Below, piece after piece: positions 1-11,383 of a stretch of 64,000 bases of DNA (position 1 is its first letter; the number at the start of each line of letters is the position of its first letter). Origin of the DNA: Dendrocalamus latiflorus (taxonomy: Eukaryota; Streptophyta; Magnoliopsida; Poales; Poaceae); the NCBI GenBank assembly GCA_017311315.1, contig CM029671.1, forward strand, positions 19,342,565 through 19,406,564, written 5' to 3'. The notes beneath the pieces are model-generated. The model was not told where the DNA came from and searched no databases. It saw only the letters and a list, made by a program, of their open reading frames with translations. Made by a program: the position numbers and the translations under genes.

Positions 1-57
1 AGACACTTCATATATACACTAATCCATGGTATCTAACACAGAGATCTTAACAGTGTA

Positions 58-245
58 GGGGTATGTTTGGATACAAAGTATTTTTAGAGTTTTTAGAGAA
101 TACCATGATTTCTCAGAAATACTATGCTATAAAAAACTTTGAGATGTTTGGGTATAATAAACATTGTAGTTTTATAAACCGTAGTATTGCAAATACCCTA
201 ATATTTTTAGAGTTTTTAAAAATCTACTCCAAACATCTTATTTTT
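58..245. repeat. Foldback MITE-like repeat
   Basis: An imperfect inverted repeat: TATGTTTGGATAC on the left mirrors CTCCAAACATCTTA on the right, and both arms contain TTTTTAGAGTTTTTA-type sequence. Size and AT-richness fit a miniature inverted-repeat element. I could not define a target-site duplication, so the superfamily is open. Confidence 0.4.
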
Positions 246-1439
246 CTAAGCCGAAGCCACAAGCTCTACGTTGTTTGATATGACCGCTCAGGACTCGTAA
301 TGTTGGTTACGATCCGATGTAGGCTTCAACCGCTTTCTTGTTGACGACTTTGACCCTTTTGCGCACTCGGTACTCATAAACTTCGAACGAGTACTCGCAC
401 TCGGTACTTGTAAACTTCGATATCTTCGTACTCGTGAGCTTCGACTGGTTGACACTCGAACTCGAAAGCTTCCTCGCTATGGTACTCTTAAGTCATGAGT
501 GCTACAGTAATCGTAATCTTCGAGTGCTCTAGTTACTCGTAATCTTTATTAGTTCAAGGAGGCCGACTAGAGCAGGGTGAATAGGCGATCTAAAAAGTAT
601 TCTCTAATTAATTATCAATTTCTCTTTGGCTAAACCAAGTATAAGATACAGAAGCTTAACTTAAATTGGTTTAGCACAAATATCGTCTAAATTAATTATG
701 TTTACTTAAGTGCATTAACACTCTAAGATTTATGACATGGTTTGCAATCTAAGAATGACAAGCAATCAATTTAATTCTATGCATGTAAATTGCTTGAATG
801 TAAATTGAGCACAAGAATTGGACCAGCTCCACGAATTAACCTGAAATATCTCAATCCACTAGTGGTAGCTCTTTCCCGCTTCGGGTAGGTGAGCTTCAAC
901 CTTTACAACTTTACCGAGTCTTCTCACAACCTTCTTTGAGAAGATCACCGCTTACAATGCCTCCAATGCCATTTAGAAGTCGGCAAACTCCAAGAGTAAT
1001 AAGTCAAGCCCCCTCGATTGACTCTCACCACGTGCAACGAATGCACAAGCTCGAGTCGATACACAACCCACCTCTAAATGCAACATATGCAATTTAAGAT
1101 ATTCCTCCTTACTCACAAGGTGCAACATATGCATAATTGAGAAGATGATCTCACACTAGCTCAATAGAGTGAAATGAAGTATCAAAAGTTATTCTCCAAC
1201 CGGCCACAAGGGGATATATACCCCACAACTCAAAACTAATCGTTGGGATGGAAAAATAGGATTTTTCAGAAGTACCACAGGCAAACGACTGGTACTTCCA
1301 CTCCCCTCAGCAATGGTCAGAAAACTAGTTGTTGCAGGCAAATCCGATAGTTCCATCGTGCAAAAGACTCCACACAGGTGTCTCTTTGGATAAAAAAAAT
1401 GTACTGCTACACAAGCAGACATTCTGCAAATCGAAATTA
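246..1439. other. Intergenic spacer, no gene seen
   Basis: AT-rich sequence with frequent stops in all frames. A short phrase near 560-590 (CTAGAGCAGGGTGAATAGG) resembles text common in grass LTR retrotransposons, so decayed retroelement is the likeliest content, but no domain or LTR pair could be fixed. Confidence 0.4.
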
Positions 1440-2075
1440 CCACTCACACAGAGCCGGTAGTACTGCTCGCTGATCGAACTGCTCACACAGAACCGATTGG
1501 ACCAGTCACACAGAGCTAGTCAAAAGTATCGATCGTCAACTTCACTAGTCCCTGACCACGTCAGATGGTTCGACAGGTCTCCGACCACGTTGATCTCCGA
1601 CCACATTGTTCGGTTCGACCACACAGGTCTCCGACTATACTGATCTCTGACTATGCTGTTCTTCAACCACATTGTCCGAATTGACCACACAAGCCTTCGA
1701 CTACGCTAGTTTTCGATCACATTGGTTTTGACTACTCAGGTCTCAAGCACGTCGACCATGTCGATTTTCGACCACGTCAATCTTTGATCGCACATATCTC
1801 GGACCACCATGTCTATCTTCAACCACGTTGAATCCATCACATTAGTTCGACCACATCGATTACGACCACACAGGTCTCAACCACGTCAGCTTCAACCATG
1901 CTGGTTCCGACCACATTAATCTTCGACCACATTGGTTTGACCATAATGATTCTTGACCACACAGATCTTCCAACCACTAACAGATGCGATAGTTCTGTGA
2001 TTACAACACCGGTAATTCTGACTAGCAGTAGTACCACAGAATATACTGCGGTAGTTCCGATTTCCCTAATAAGTG
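1440..2075. repeat. Degenerate CGACCAC-motif array
   Basis: Dozens of imperfect short units of the type TTCGACCACATTGGT recur at roughly 15-25 base spacing. Spacing and sequence drift, so this is not a clean satellite. The same motif makes up arrays near 19.96-20.48 kb (opposite strand) and 21.72-22.17 kb. No coding capacity is apparent. Confidence 0.6.
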
Positions 2076-2086
2076 CATATACTTAA

Positions 2087-2412
2087 CAGATTTTGCAAAA
2101 CATATTTGCAAACTACATGATCGTGCACACAAGGATTATCCATAATTTCCAACAAGTTGCAAAACATATTTGCACACTTTTAGAATCATAACACAAGGAT
2201 TATGTATATGAGATTCAACTATTTGTAAAACACATTTGCAAATGTAAGCTTCGTACTACAAAGAATGGAAACATGGACTTCAAACAGTTGCAAAATATAT
2301 TTGCGATATATAGTCCTATGTTACAAAGATTCAACACATAAGCTTCAACTATTTGCAAAACACATTCTTAAATATAAGTCTCATGCCAAAGAGAGCTAGA
2401 GAAAGTAAGGTT
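2087..2412. repeat. Tandem repeat, about 65-bp period, five units
   Basis: The core TTGCAAAACATATTTGCA or a close variant occurs at about 2093, 2157, 2223, 2288 and 2353, giving a regular 64-66 base period. Flanking text inside each unit (ACACAAGGATTAT, CTTCAACTATTTGC) is also repeated with drift. No function is evident. Confidence 0.7.
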
Positions 2413-4917
2413 GAGTTATCAACACATGATAAGACTCAAGCTACTAAACATGAGTCCTTTTAATAGTACGGCAACCTATACTAGCAATCTGGTCTTTCAA
2501 CTAAACACCAAGATAGGTAAAAGACTAGAAACACATTCTTAGCCTTAGTTAGCCATATCTTTACCTTAAGTCATAGTCTTGACATGCATCAACTCATGAT
2601 GTATCCTTTACTTTAATTCTATCAATACATAATAGATCTTTACTTAACTTGATGATCAACACATGATTATCTTCTCTTGGACATGCATCAACTCATGATG
2701 CATCCACCACTTAACTTGATGATCTTCAACAAATGAAGTCATCCCAAGTCTTCCTCATTTGTGGAATCTAACCCATTCATCCAACTCATGTAAAATGTTA
2801 GTCCACAAAACAATTGTTATCAATTACCAAACTTCACCATTAACTCATAATAGAGGGACTAGATTTTACAATTTTTCCTTTATGGTAATTCATGATAATC
2901 TCAACAAATAATGAGATAAAAATTGAATTGCGAGTATACAACATGTACACAACAGTTTTATACTCTAGAATAAACTTTCAAAACAAAACTTACTTATCCA
3001 GTTATTATTAATTCTCCAACTATCAACACATAATAGAGGAACTAGATGACAACCCAATTATGAGTATATATAAACTACACAAACTATATATACTCAAGGG
3101 ATATGTTTCAAAGTAAACATCTTCAATATGTGGTAATAGAATATGGATCAATACTAATGAAACCACAAAACATAAATACAAGAATGTATTATGAAAGCAT
3201 ATGCACATATTCAAATTTAATTTACTTGGTGAAGTTTATTCTATATTTTGGATCCGAGGAATGCAATAACATAAGAATGTGATATTGAATGCATACCTCT
3301 ATGCTTTTTACCTTTCATCGAAATGAGACTAAGCAATTTCATAATTAATAAACATATTAGTCTTACAATTGTATTTGTCATTATCACCAAAACCAACTTA
3401 ATGGAGCTTGAACTTACAATCTACCTGTTTTTTGTGATGAATGACAAATCCATTAGTAATAATAGCATTTGGATGGAAATAAACATATGATAGGAAATTC
3501 AACTAGGGTGAAGGCATAAATAAGCATAACAAAGAATTTTTTCTTTTTAGCATCAATATTATTCTCCCCCTTTTGGCATTATACATTTTAAAATCAATGT
3601 TATTATTCATTCTTCTCCCCTTTTGGCATTTATCATCAAAAAACAAGGAAAAAGCAAATTTAACCAAAATAGAGATGTTCCAACATATGGAGCTTGATAC
3701 TGATTGATTTAATTTAATTTTGATCATAAAGAGTATGAAATAAACATATGTAACCAAGAGAGAATCTTAGGTAACTAAATGAAAAGATATTTCAAAAATA
3801 TTCAAATAATCTTACTCATGAGAGCTCCTTGAAGGCTTTTAAAATTCCCCCTATTGACATTGGATACCACTTGTAGCATTTCAAACATCCTCCAATTTGA
3901 AGTTCCAGATTTTCATGATTTTAACAATTGAATTTAGTTTCAAAAGCTAGCTGAAAACCAGACCTACAGATGTCCAATAAATCTGATAAAATTTGTCAGT
4001 ATAGGTCAACAATAGAGAATCAAAAGTTATTATTATGCCTTTCTAAGATTATGAGCACACTGAAAGATACAAAAAAATCACAAACTGCTCAAAATGATGC
4101 AAATTCTAAAATTTCAACATTTTGTTAAAATGAGAAAAGTACACAATTTTCTCCAATGAAGCTGAAATACTTTCAAATTTTGTAGAAATGAACTTTGGAC
4201 TTCTAAAAAACTTTTCAAACGTGAATTTTTGAAAGAAAAAAGGAGTCTCCATTTATAAGTTATGCTAAAATACAATAATTTTCATTAAAAACTCATAAAC
4301 CAATTTTCACTTCGTGAATACCAAATGAAGAAAATGAAAATGAAATATATTCACTCACAAGATCTATAAAATATTTTGGGCTAATAGGTAAAATGGCTTT
4401 CCCAATATTAATACTTTACCCTGTTTACTTTAGTAAGCCCAAAATAATATTTAGCTTTCTCATAAAGAAAAACTCCTCCTTACATAAAGGTTTCTCTTGG
4501 CATTTCTTTATTCTTCTCCTTTGACACACAAAGGATTCTCCTCTCTCTTGTCTTACTGTCTTTTCAAATCGGTTTCCTTGTGTTTAACCTTTCTCTCCTT
4601 ATGTCATCTAGCACTAAATATTAAATATACTAATTGTAAACATTTTGTCTATAATAGCTATCACTTGTAAGCCTTTTGCCCATACTTGATGCCTTTTAAT
4701 CTTTAATGGTTCTTTTGTCTTTTTCATGAAAGGCATATACGACTTTGACATTTATACCACTTATGATGATATTAGATACCATTTTTGAAACATACCACTT
4801 GTAATCATAAATGATACCAAGTATAATTAATTTCAATTATAGTGACTAGATATCACTCATGAGCTTAGATGATATCAAGTATGATTAAATTCATTTGTAA
4901 AGACTTGATACCATTTT
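2413..4917. other. AT-rich spacer with retroelement signatures
   Basis: No gene was recognised. Two C-rich tracts followed by TTTTGGCATT (about 3562-3585 and 3613-3632) read on the minus strand as AATGCCAAAAGGGG-type polypurine tracts, a phrase typical of SIRE/Maximus copia elements. A decayed minus-strand element is inferred, without LTR boundaries. The segment ends at the 5-base target duplication of the copia element. Confidence 0.35.
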
Positions 4918-4922
4918 AAGAG

Positions 4923-5192
4923 TGATGGATAAGTCTCTGTGTTGGCTTTTGCTGCCCTTCAAGGACAACATCTTGACTAGCATCTAGGACAGCATCTTGA
5001 CTAGCATCTAGGACAGCATCTTAGCATATGCTTGGCTGGTTAACAGCCTATAAATTTGTATCCCCAACCCCTCAGGTTGGCATGGCATTGTGTGAGAAAT
5101 AAACCTAGAAAATTGCCCCATCTCCAAGTGTCATCCTCTCGATGAGAGTAAGGATCTTGCTATCACCAAGAGCAAGAATCCAGCGACTAACA
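4923..5192 (+). repeat. 5' LTR of copia element 1
   Basis: Starts TGATGGATAAG and ends GCGACTAACA. It contains an internal short duplication of GACTAGCATCTAGGACAGC and a CTATAAATTTG TATA-like box near 5048. The matching copy is 8838-9107. Confidence 0.95.
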
Positions 5193-5194
5193 AG

Positions 5195-5207
5195 TGGTAT
5201 CAGAGCC
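5195..5207 (+). other. Primer-binding site, initiator-Met tRNA
   Basis: TGGTATCAGAGCC lies two bases after the 5' LTR. It is complementary to the 3' end of plant initiator methionine tRNA, the usual copia primer. Confidence 0.9.
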
Positions 5208-5393
5208 GTACTATCCTGTAGCCTGAGCATCTCCTGCTCAATCCCTTCTCTAGCGTCGCTTCCAGCCTCGCAGCAGCCCCAACTAGCAGCAGCAGCTCCG
5301 GCTGCCTCTGCTCACTCCTCCCCCCTGTTCAGACGAGCAGCAGCTCATCAGAGGCAGCTCTCTCTCCACGCAGCAGTCCCCCGGTGGCGCGCC

Positions 5394-5620
5394 ATGTCCG
5401 CAGGACAGTCTCAGCGCTCGGTCGCCTCGAGCACGCGGCGGCGGCAGGAAGCCGAACTCGCTGTGGCAGAGGAACGCGAGCGAGCGGCGGCATAGGCCGC
5501 TGCGGCGGCGGAAAGGGCGTCAAGGCTGGCAGCGGCAGAGCTGGCAGCAGCCAGAGCGGAGGTGGAAGCAGCGGCGACGGCAGATGCAGCGCGTGCGGCA
5601 GCAGCGGAGGTCGAGGCGTT
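5394..5620 (+). pseudogene. Gag N-terminal remnant of copia 1
   Basis: The ATG at 5394 opens a frame beginning MSAGQSQRSVAS, followed by an Ala/Glu/Arg-rich stretch likely to form a coiled coil. A TAG at 5493-5495 interrupts it, and the frame can be followed to about 5620. There the sequence switches abruptly, in another frame, to text that normally follows the protease. The main gag domain, zinc knuckle and protease active site are absent, which indicates an internal deletion. Confidence 0.7.
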
Positions 5621-5623
5621 CGA

Positions 5624-8600
5624 GGCACCGTCAAGTTCGGCGACGCCTCCGCCGTGGAGATCAAGGGCGTCGGCTCTGTCGTCTTCGTCGCCAAGACTGG
5701 CGAGCACCAGCTGCTCACCGATGTCTACTACATCCCCGCGTTGAGGAACTCCATCATCAGCTTGGGACAGCTGGATGAGAACGGATCGCGCGTGGAGATC
5801 GAGCACGGGGTGCTGCGCATCTGGGATCATCGCCGCCGGCTCCTCGTCAAGGTCAACAGGAGCAACCGCCTCTACGTCCTTCACGCGCAGGTGGCGCAAC
5901 CTCTTTGTCTTGCAGCCCGCCGCGACGACGACGCTTGGAGGTGGCACGAGCGCTTTGGGCACCTCAACTTTGAGGCCCTGAGACAGCTCGGCAGCAAGGA
6001 GATGGTGCGGGGCATGCCGCACGTCGACCACGTGGAGCAGTTCTGCGACACCTGCGTCCTCACCAAGCTGCGGCGGCTCCCCTTCCCTCGCCAGGCGAGC
6101 TTCCGCACCAAGGAGAAGCTGGAGCTCGTACATGGTGACCTCTGTGGCCCCGTGACACCGGCTACACCTGGAGGCCGGCGCTACTTCCTCCTCCTCGTCG
6201 ACGACGTGTCCCGCTACATGTGGGCTGTCCTGCTCGACGTCAAGGCAGCCGCGGCGGACGCCATCAAGCGCCTTCAAGCTGATGCGGAGGCGGAGTGCGA
6301 CCGCAAGCTTCGGGTCCTACGCACGGACAATGGCGGTGAGTTCACGGCGGCCGAGTTCGCGGCGTACTGCGCCAACGAGGGGATCCATCGTCACTTCTCC
6401 GCGCCGTACACCCCGCAGCAGAACGGCGTCGTCGAGCGCCGCAACCAGACGGTGGTGGCCACCGCTCGCGCCCTCCTCAAGCAGAGAGGGATGCCGGCAT
6501 TCTACTGGGGTGAGGCAGTGATGACTGCCGTCCACTTGCTCAACCGCTCCCCCACCAAGGCCCTCGACGGCAAGACGCCATACGAGGCCTGGCACGGGCG
6601 CAAGCCCGCGGTGAGCCACCTTCGTGTCTTCGGCTGCCTGGCCTTCGTCAAGGAGCTCAACCACGTCGGCAAGCTCGACGACCGGAGCACGCCAGGGGTC
6701 TTCATCGGCTACGCGGAGGGCGCCAAAGCCTACCGCTTCCTCGACCCTGCGACACGGCGCGTGCGCATCACGCGTGACGTCGTGTTCGACGAAGGGCGAG
6801 GCTGGACGTGGGGCAAGATGGTGGATGACGGCTCGACTCCGACGACCAGCGATTTCGTCGTCGACTACGTCCACTTCGGGGAGGCGGGGGGAGCCAACAG
6901 CTCGCCCTCACCGAGCTCGCCTACCCCACCACCTCGTTCGCCACCACCTCCGGTGAGTCCTTCACCACCGCCACCACCAGCTCCGGCAAGCCCACAGGCT
7001 CCGGCGAGTCCACCGCCAGCACCGCCGGCCACGCCTCGCTCTCCTACACCGGCGCCTACTCCTTCAGACTCGGCACAGGCAGCTTCGGCCCACGACGAGC
7101 AGCGCACGGTGGAGTTCGCCACTCCGCTGTCCAACGACGAGGATCGCATCGACGCCTACCACGGCGGCGAGCCTCTGCGCTACCGTACCGTGGACGACCT
7201 CCTCGGCGAGCAGCTGGTCCCTGAACTGGCGCAGCGCGACTTCGAGGCAGAGCTGCACCTCGCACAGGACGACGGCGAGCCTCGTTCCTTCGCCGAGGCG
7301 GAGAGAGACGCGGCATGGCGTGCCGCGATGCAGGAGGAGATGGACGCCGTCGAGCGAAACAAGACGTGGGAGCTGGCCGATCTTCCAGCCGGCCACCACG
7401 CCATCTCTCTCAAGTGGGTCTTCAAGCTCAAGAAAGACGAGGCTGGAGAGGTGATCAAGCACAAGGCGCGTCTCGTGGCACGTGGCTTCGTCCAGCAGGA
7501 GGGAGTCGACTTCGACGATGCCTTCGCGCCTGTTGCACGGATAGAGTCCGTGCGTCTCCTCCTTGCCCTCGCAGCCCAGGAGGGCTGGTGCGTCCATCAC
7601 ATGGACGTCAAGTCTGCTTTCCTCAACGGCGACTTGAAGGAGGAGGTCTACGTCCGCCAGCCACCGGGATTCATCATCCCCGGCAAGGAGAGCAAGGTCC
7701 TCCGCCTGCGCAAGGCCCTCTACGGCTTGCGGCAGGCACCGCGAGCATGGAACACCAAGCTGGACTCCACCCTCAAGCAAATGGGATTCCAGCAGAGCGC
7801 TCACGAGGCCGCGGTCTACCGGCGGGGCAAGGGAGGCAATGCCCTGCTGATAGGCGTCTACGTCGACAACCTTGTGATTACCGGTACCAAGGAGGAGGAG
7901 ATCGAGGCATTCAAGGCGGAGATGAAGGCCACCTTCCAGATAAGCGACCTCGGGCCCCTCTCCTTCTACCTCGGGATCGAGGTCCACCAGGACAGCTCCG
8001 GCATCTCTCTTCGCCAGACTGCCTATGCCAAGCGCATCATGGAGCTGGGCGGCCTCACCGACTGCAACCCAGCCCACACTCCTATGGAGGAGAGGCTGAA
8101 GCTAAGTCGTGAGAGTATGGCGGAGGAGGTGGACGCGACGCAGTATCGACGCATTGTGGGCAGCCTTCGCTACCTTGTCCACACGCGACCGGACTTGGCG
8201 TTCGCCGTCGGCTACGTCAGCCGGTTCATGCAGCGACCGACGACGGAGCACCAGCAGGCCGTGAAAAGGATCCTCCGCTACGTCACGGGCACCTCCGACT
8301 ACGGCTTGCACTACCCAAGTGCCCCGGCGCGGCGCACCTCATCGGGTACAGCGACAGCGACCACGCCGGCGACATCGACACGAGCAAGAGCACCAGCGGG
8401 ACGCTGTACTTCCTCAGCAAGTGTCCGATCAGCTGGCAGTCGGTCAAGCAGCAGGTAGTGGCTTTGTCTAGCTGCGAAGCAGAGTACATTGCAGCCACTA
8501 CCGCTTCTACTCAGGCTCTGTGGCTGGCACGGCTGCTTGGCGATCTCCTTGGCAGAGACGCGGAGGCAGTGGAGCTCAGGGTGGACAGCAAGTCCGCCTT

Positions 8601-8829
8601 GGCCTTGGCGAAGAACCCTGTCTTCCATGAGCGCAGCAAGCACATCCGGGTGAGGTATCACTTCATCAGAAGCTGCCTGGATGAAGGGAGTGTCCGGGCC
8701 AACTACATCAACACCCAAGACCAGCTCGCCGACTTCCTGACCAAGTCTCTTGGGCGGATCAAGTTCCAGGAGCTTCGCGCCAGGATCGGGATGGCTCAGA
8801 TTCCTCACAAGGAGACACACAAGACTTAG
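5624..8829 (+). pseudogene. Copia 1 pol: integrase, RT, RNase H (frameshifted)
   Basis: The frame begins with the region after protease (GTVKFGDAS), then a GAG-pre-integrase zinc-binding segment (WHERFGH...CDTC). The integrase core follows with HGDLCGP, LRTDNGGEF and PQQNGVVERRN, then a Pro/Ser-rich linker, and RT_2 starting near WVFKLKK. The RT signature reads YVDN, with the second Asp codon changed to Asn (AAC at 7868-7870), expected to abolish polymerase activity. One base is missing near 8317-8320. RNase H then continues in another frame (YSDSDHAGD, SSCEAEYIA) to the TAG at 8827-8829. Confidence 0.9.
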
Positions 8830-8837
8830 GGGGAGAG
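8826..8837 (+). other. Polypurine tract of copia 1
   Basis: TTAGGGGGAGAG abuts the 3' LTR and overlaps the pol stop codon. This is the expected plus-strand priming site. Confidence 0.85.
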
Positions 8838-9107
8838 TGATGGATAAGTCTCTGTGTTGGCTTTTGCTGCCCTTCAAGGATAGCATCTTGACTAGCATTT
8901 AGGACAGCATCTTGACTAGCATCTAGGACAGCATCTTAGCATATGCTTGGCTGGTTAACAACCTATAAATTTGTATCCCCAACCCCTCAGGTTGGCATAG
9001 CATTGTGTGAGAAATAAACCTAGAAAATTGCCCCATCTCCAAGTGTCATCCTCTCGATGAGAGTAAGGATCTTGCTATCACCAAGAGCAAGAATCCAGCG
9101 ACTAACA
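8838..9107 (+). repeat. 3' LTR of copia element 1
   Basis: A 270-bp copy of 4923-5192 with about five substitutions. It is followed by the target duplication AAGAG at 9108-9112. Confidence 0.95.
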
Positions 9108-9112
9108 AAGAG

Positions 9113-9465
9113 CATACATGACATCAAGTGTGCTTGATTCCACTTGTGAAAACTTGATGCCACTCCTATGATCAACTAGTATCCCATACCCTTGAAGGAT
9201 CTTCGTTGATGAAATTCCTCCACTGAGAGCAAATCAAACATTTAAATCAGTGCACTATGTAGTCATTTAATGCCCACTTTAATGTTCAATTAAGCATATT
9301 GTTTTATTTAAATGACCTAAATGATGTGTCTATGTTGAAATATATTTGTTTAATCTTCATGTCATTTATTTATTGCTGGACACATGCTTTACTATTATTG
9401 CTTAAATGTGGAATTAATCTGAAAATGTTGCTAAAACTGCTTAATTTCCATCAGATATATAGAGT
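9113..9465. other. Short spacer, nothing recognised
   Basis: AT-rich sequence that continues the text interrupted by the copia insertion (ACTTGATACCA phrases on both sides). No gene seen. Confidence 0.4.
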
Positions 9466-9846
9466 GGAATGCTAGGCGACTAAAAGACAACATATACATA
9501 AGATGAGTGTAGTGGAGATGAGGAAACTGCGGTGGATCTGTGATCATACAAGGTGGGATCGAATCCACAATGATGATATATATATGATAAGATGATGGTA
9601 GCACCAATTGAAGAGAAGTTTGTCCAACATCACTTGAGATGGTTTTAATATCTCCAACGGAGGCCTTGTGAGGCACCGGTACGTAGTGAAATTTTAAGAC
9701 GTACCGATACCATGAGAAAAGGCAGATGTCAACCAAAACTGACGTGGGAAGAAACAATTAAAAGAGACTCAAGGGATTGCAATATATTCACAAATAGCTT
9801 TGGATAGGAGCGCATGGAGGTTAGTGATCTATATACCAGAACCATG
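9466..9846 (+). mobile_element. RTE-type LINE 3' ORF2 fragment
   Basis: Conceptual translation, with stops and shifts, gives RKLRWICDHTRWDRIHND, then APIEEKFVQHHLRWF, LQRRPCEAPVRS and LTWEETIKRD, ending DRSAWRLVIYIPEP. This is the C-terminal tail characteristic of plant RTE-clade LINE reverse transcriptases. Only the 3' end is present, as expected for 5'-truncated insertion, and internal stops show decay. Confidence 0.8.
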
Positions 9847-11383
9847 ACATAAAAAGAAAGTTTAGGGGTGGTATTTTAGGCTCTCGTTTCATATGGTAGG
9901 ATGTACGGTTTAGAGTTTTAGCCTCATAGGTTTATTATAAGGCTTTTATTTCTTTGATCTTGAAAAGGTTTTATTTCTAATTTACTCTAATTTGTTTGAG
10001 ACAAAAGCATTTGTTGCTTTTGTGGTGGTGGTCTTCAAATGTTGTAGCATCCAAACAAGCTCTAAACTGTCGACATGAATGGAACCTAAAAGTACCAAAC
10101 CTTGAGTTCAATGTGGCAAGGAACTGGGAGCTCAATTTGTTTGGTTGGGTCCAAAAGAAATCCATGTGACCACAGATTTTGGTGTGTTCATCCAGACAAG
10201 GTGATCTGATGTACAGTGTCACAAGATTGCTCAACCGATATTACGTACGGGACAAGGCCGGCAATAAGATTTGAGACAACTCGACCTGAAAGTGTGATCT
10301 TAAAATTAAGAATGTAGATGTGCAGTATTAAGCTTAGTACTCGCTACTTTAGCATCACTCAAACGCAGTTAATTATATTCCACAAGATGTAGGCATGTGC
10401 TTTCCGGATTTGCAAAATTTGTCGAGACACCTACCAGTAGCCGGTTAAATTTGGACTCCCAATTTGATTGAAATCTCGTCAAGACGTCAAGTAACGATAA
10501 ACCGGACGGATTTTTTTTGTAACCCTGGGTATGTGCATTCAATATGGAAAAGCTAGTATTGTGGCTAATAATTCAGAACATGGAAGTACTATCAAGCTGC
10601 CCACAAATGCTTTTTTTTTTGTGTGCATGGTTGGCAATGGATGTCGGTCGCGGATCTAGGAGCTTAACATATCATGTATGGCATGATCTAGCTATTAACT
10701 TCCTATGATATACAAATCAGACATCCAATTCAAACATCAGAAATGCATCTCTACAGGTCCAAGTGTATAAAAACCTTGCTATCTGATTTTCCGTTGAGTA
10801 ACTTATGACAGCACATTTTGTATTATGTGAACTATTGAACCGACAGCAAAGGATATAGATGGGTTCGGAAGTGCTTTCGCTTTTCAACTAGATGGGTTCA
10901 GAAGTGCTTTTGCTTTTCACTTTGTGCTACAGTAACTATTTTTTAAATTATGCGTATTTGTAAGACGAGATCTAATCTACAAATCAATTGTATCAAACAC
11001 TATACCAAATTTAGCTATATCGACGAAAATCATATGCAATTGTTTCTCTCTGTGTACTGTCTCTCATGAACAACCATAATCTAAAAGCAACAGGAAGAAC
11101 GCAAGCAACCATATAATACACTGTTAAGATAATTGCAGAGTTAGTAAGATTCATCTGCATTTCATAACCAAATTCATCTGCATTCCATAACCAAATGTAC
11201 CATCACAAGATAAATGCAAAATGCACCACATATTATGGAGAACAGCATAGTTTAAACATACTGGATTGCCTCCCCAAATTCTCTATCTCGGCTAACTTTT
11301 GCATCTAGTAACAAAGTAATGCGCAAAATAACGGAACAAGAATAGTAATAACGGCAGAAGCGGGCACGAATTCTTACAACACA
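9847..11383. other. Spacer and EBP2 3' flank
   Basis: No second gene was recognised. The first 150 bases are probably LINE 3'UTR. About 10900-11090 (CTACAGTAACTATTTTTTAA...CTCATGAACAACCATAAT) is similar to 18930-19085, suggesting a shared unclassified repeat. The segment from about 11100 to 11383 should contain the EBP2 3'UTR. Confidence 0.4.

Larger units (their letters stand above)
4923..9107 (+). mobile_element. Ty1/copia LTR retrotransposon 1, gag-deleted
   Basis: A structurally complete insertion: two 270-bp LTRs (4923-5192 and 8838-9107) with TG...CA ends, flanked by the duplicated target AAGAG (4918-4922 and 9108-9112). A TGGTATCAGAGCC primer site follows the 5' LTR and a TTAGGGGGAGAG polypurine tract precedes the 3' LTR. 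The LTRs differ at only about five positions, so insertion was recent. The interior order integrase-RT-RNase H is that of copia. Most of gag and the protease active site are missing, there is a frameshift near 8318, and the RT YVDD motif reads YVDN, so this copy must have moved with proteins supplied in trans. Confidence 0.95.

Noticed and set aside
5411..8112. Long minus-strand and alternate-frame ORFs across copia 1
   Set aside because: Shadows of the plus-strand pol frame in GC-rich DNA; the plus frame has all the recognisable motifs.
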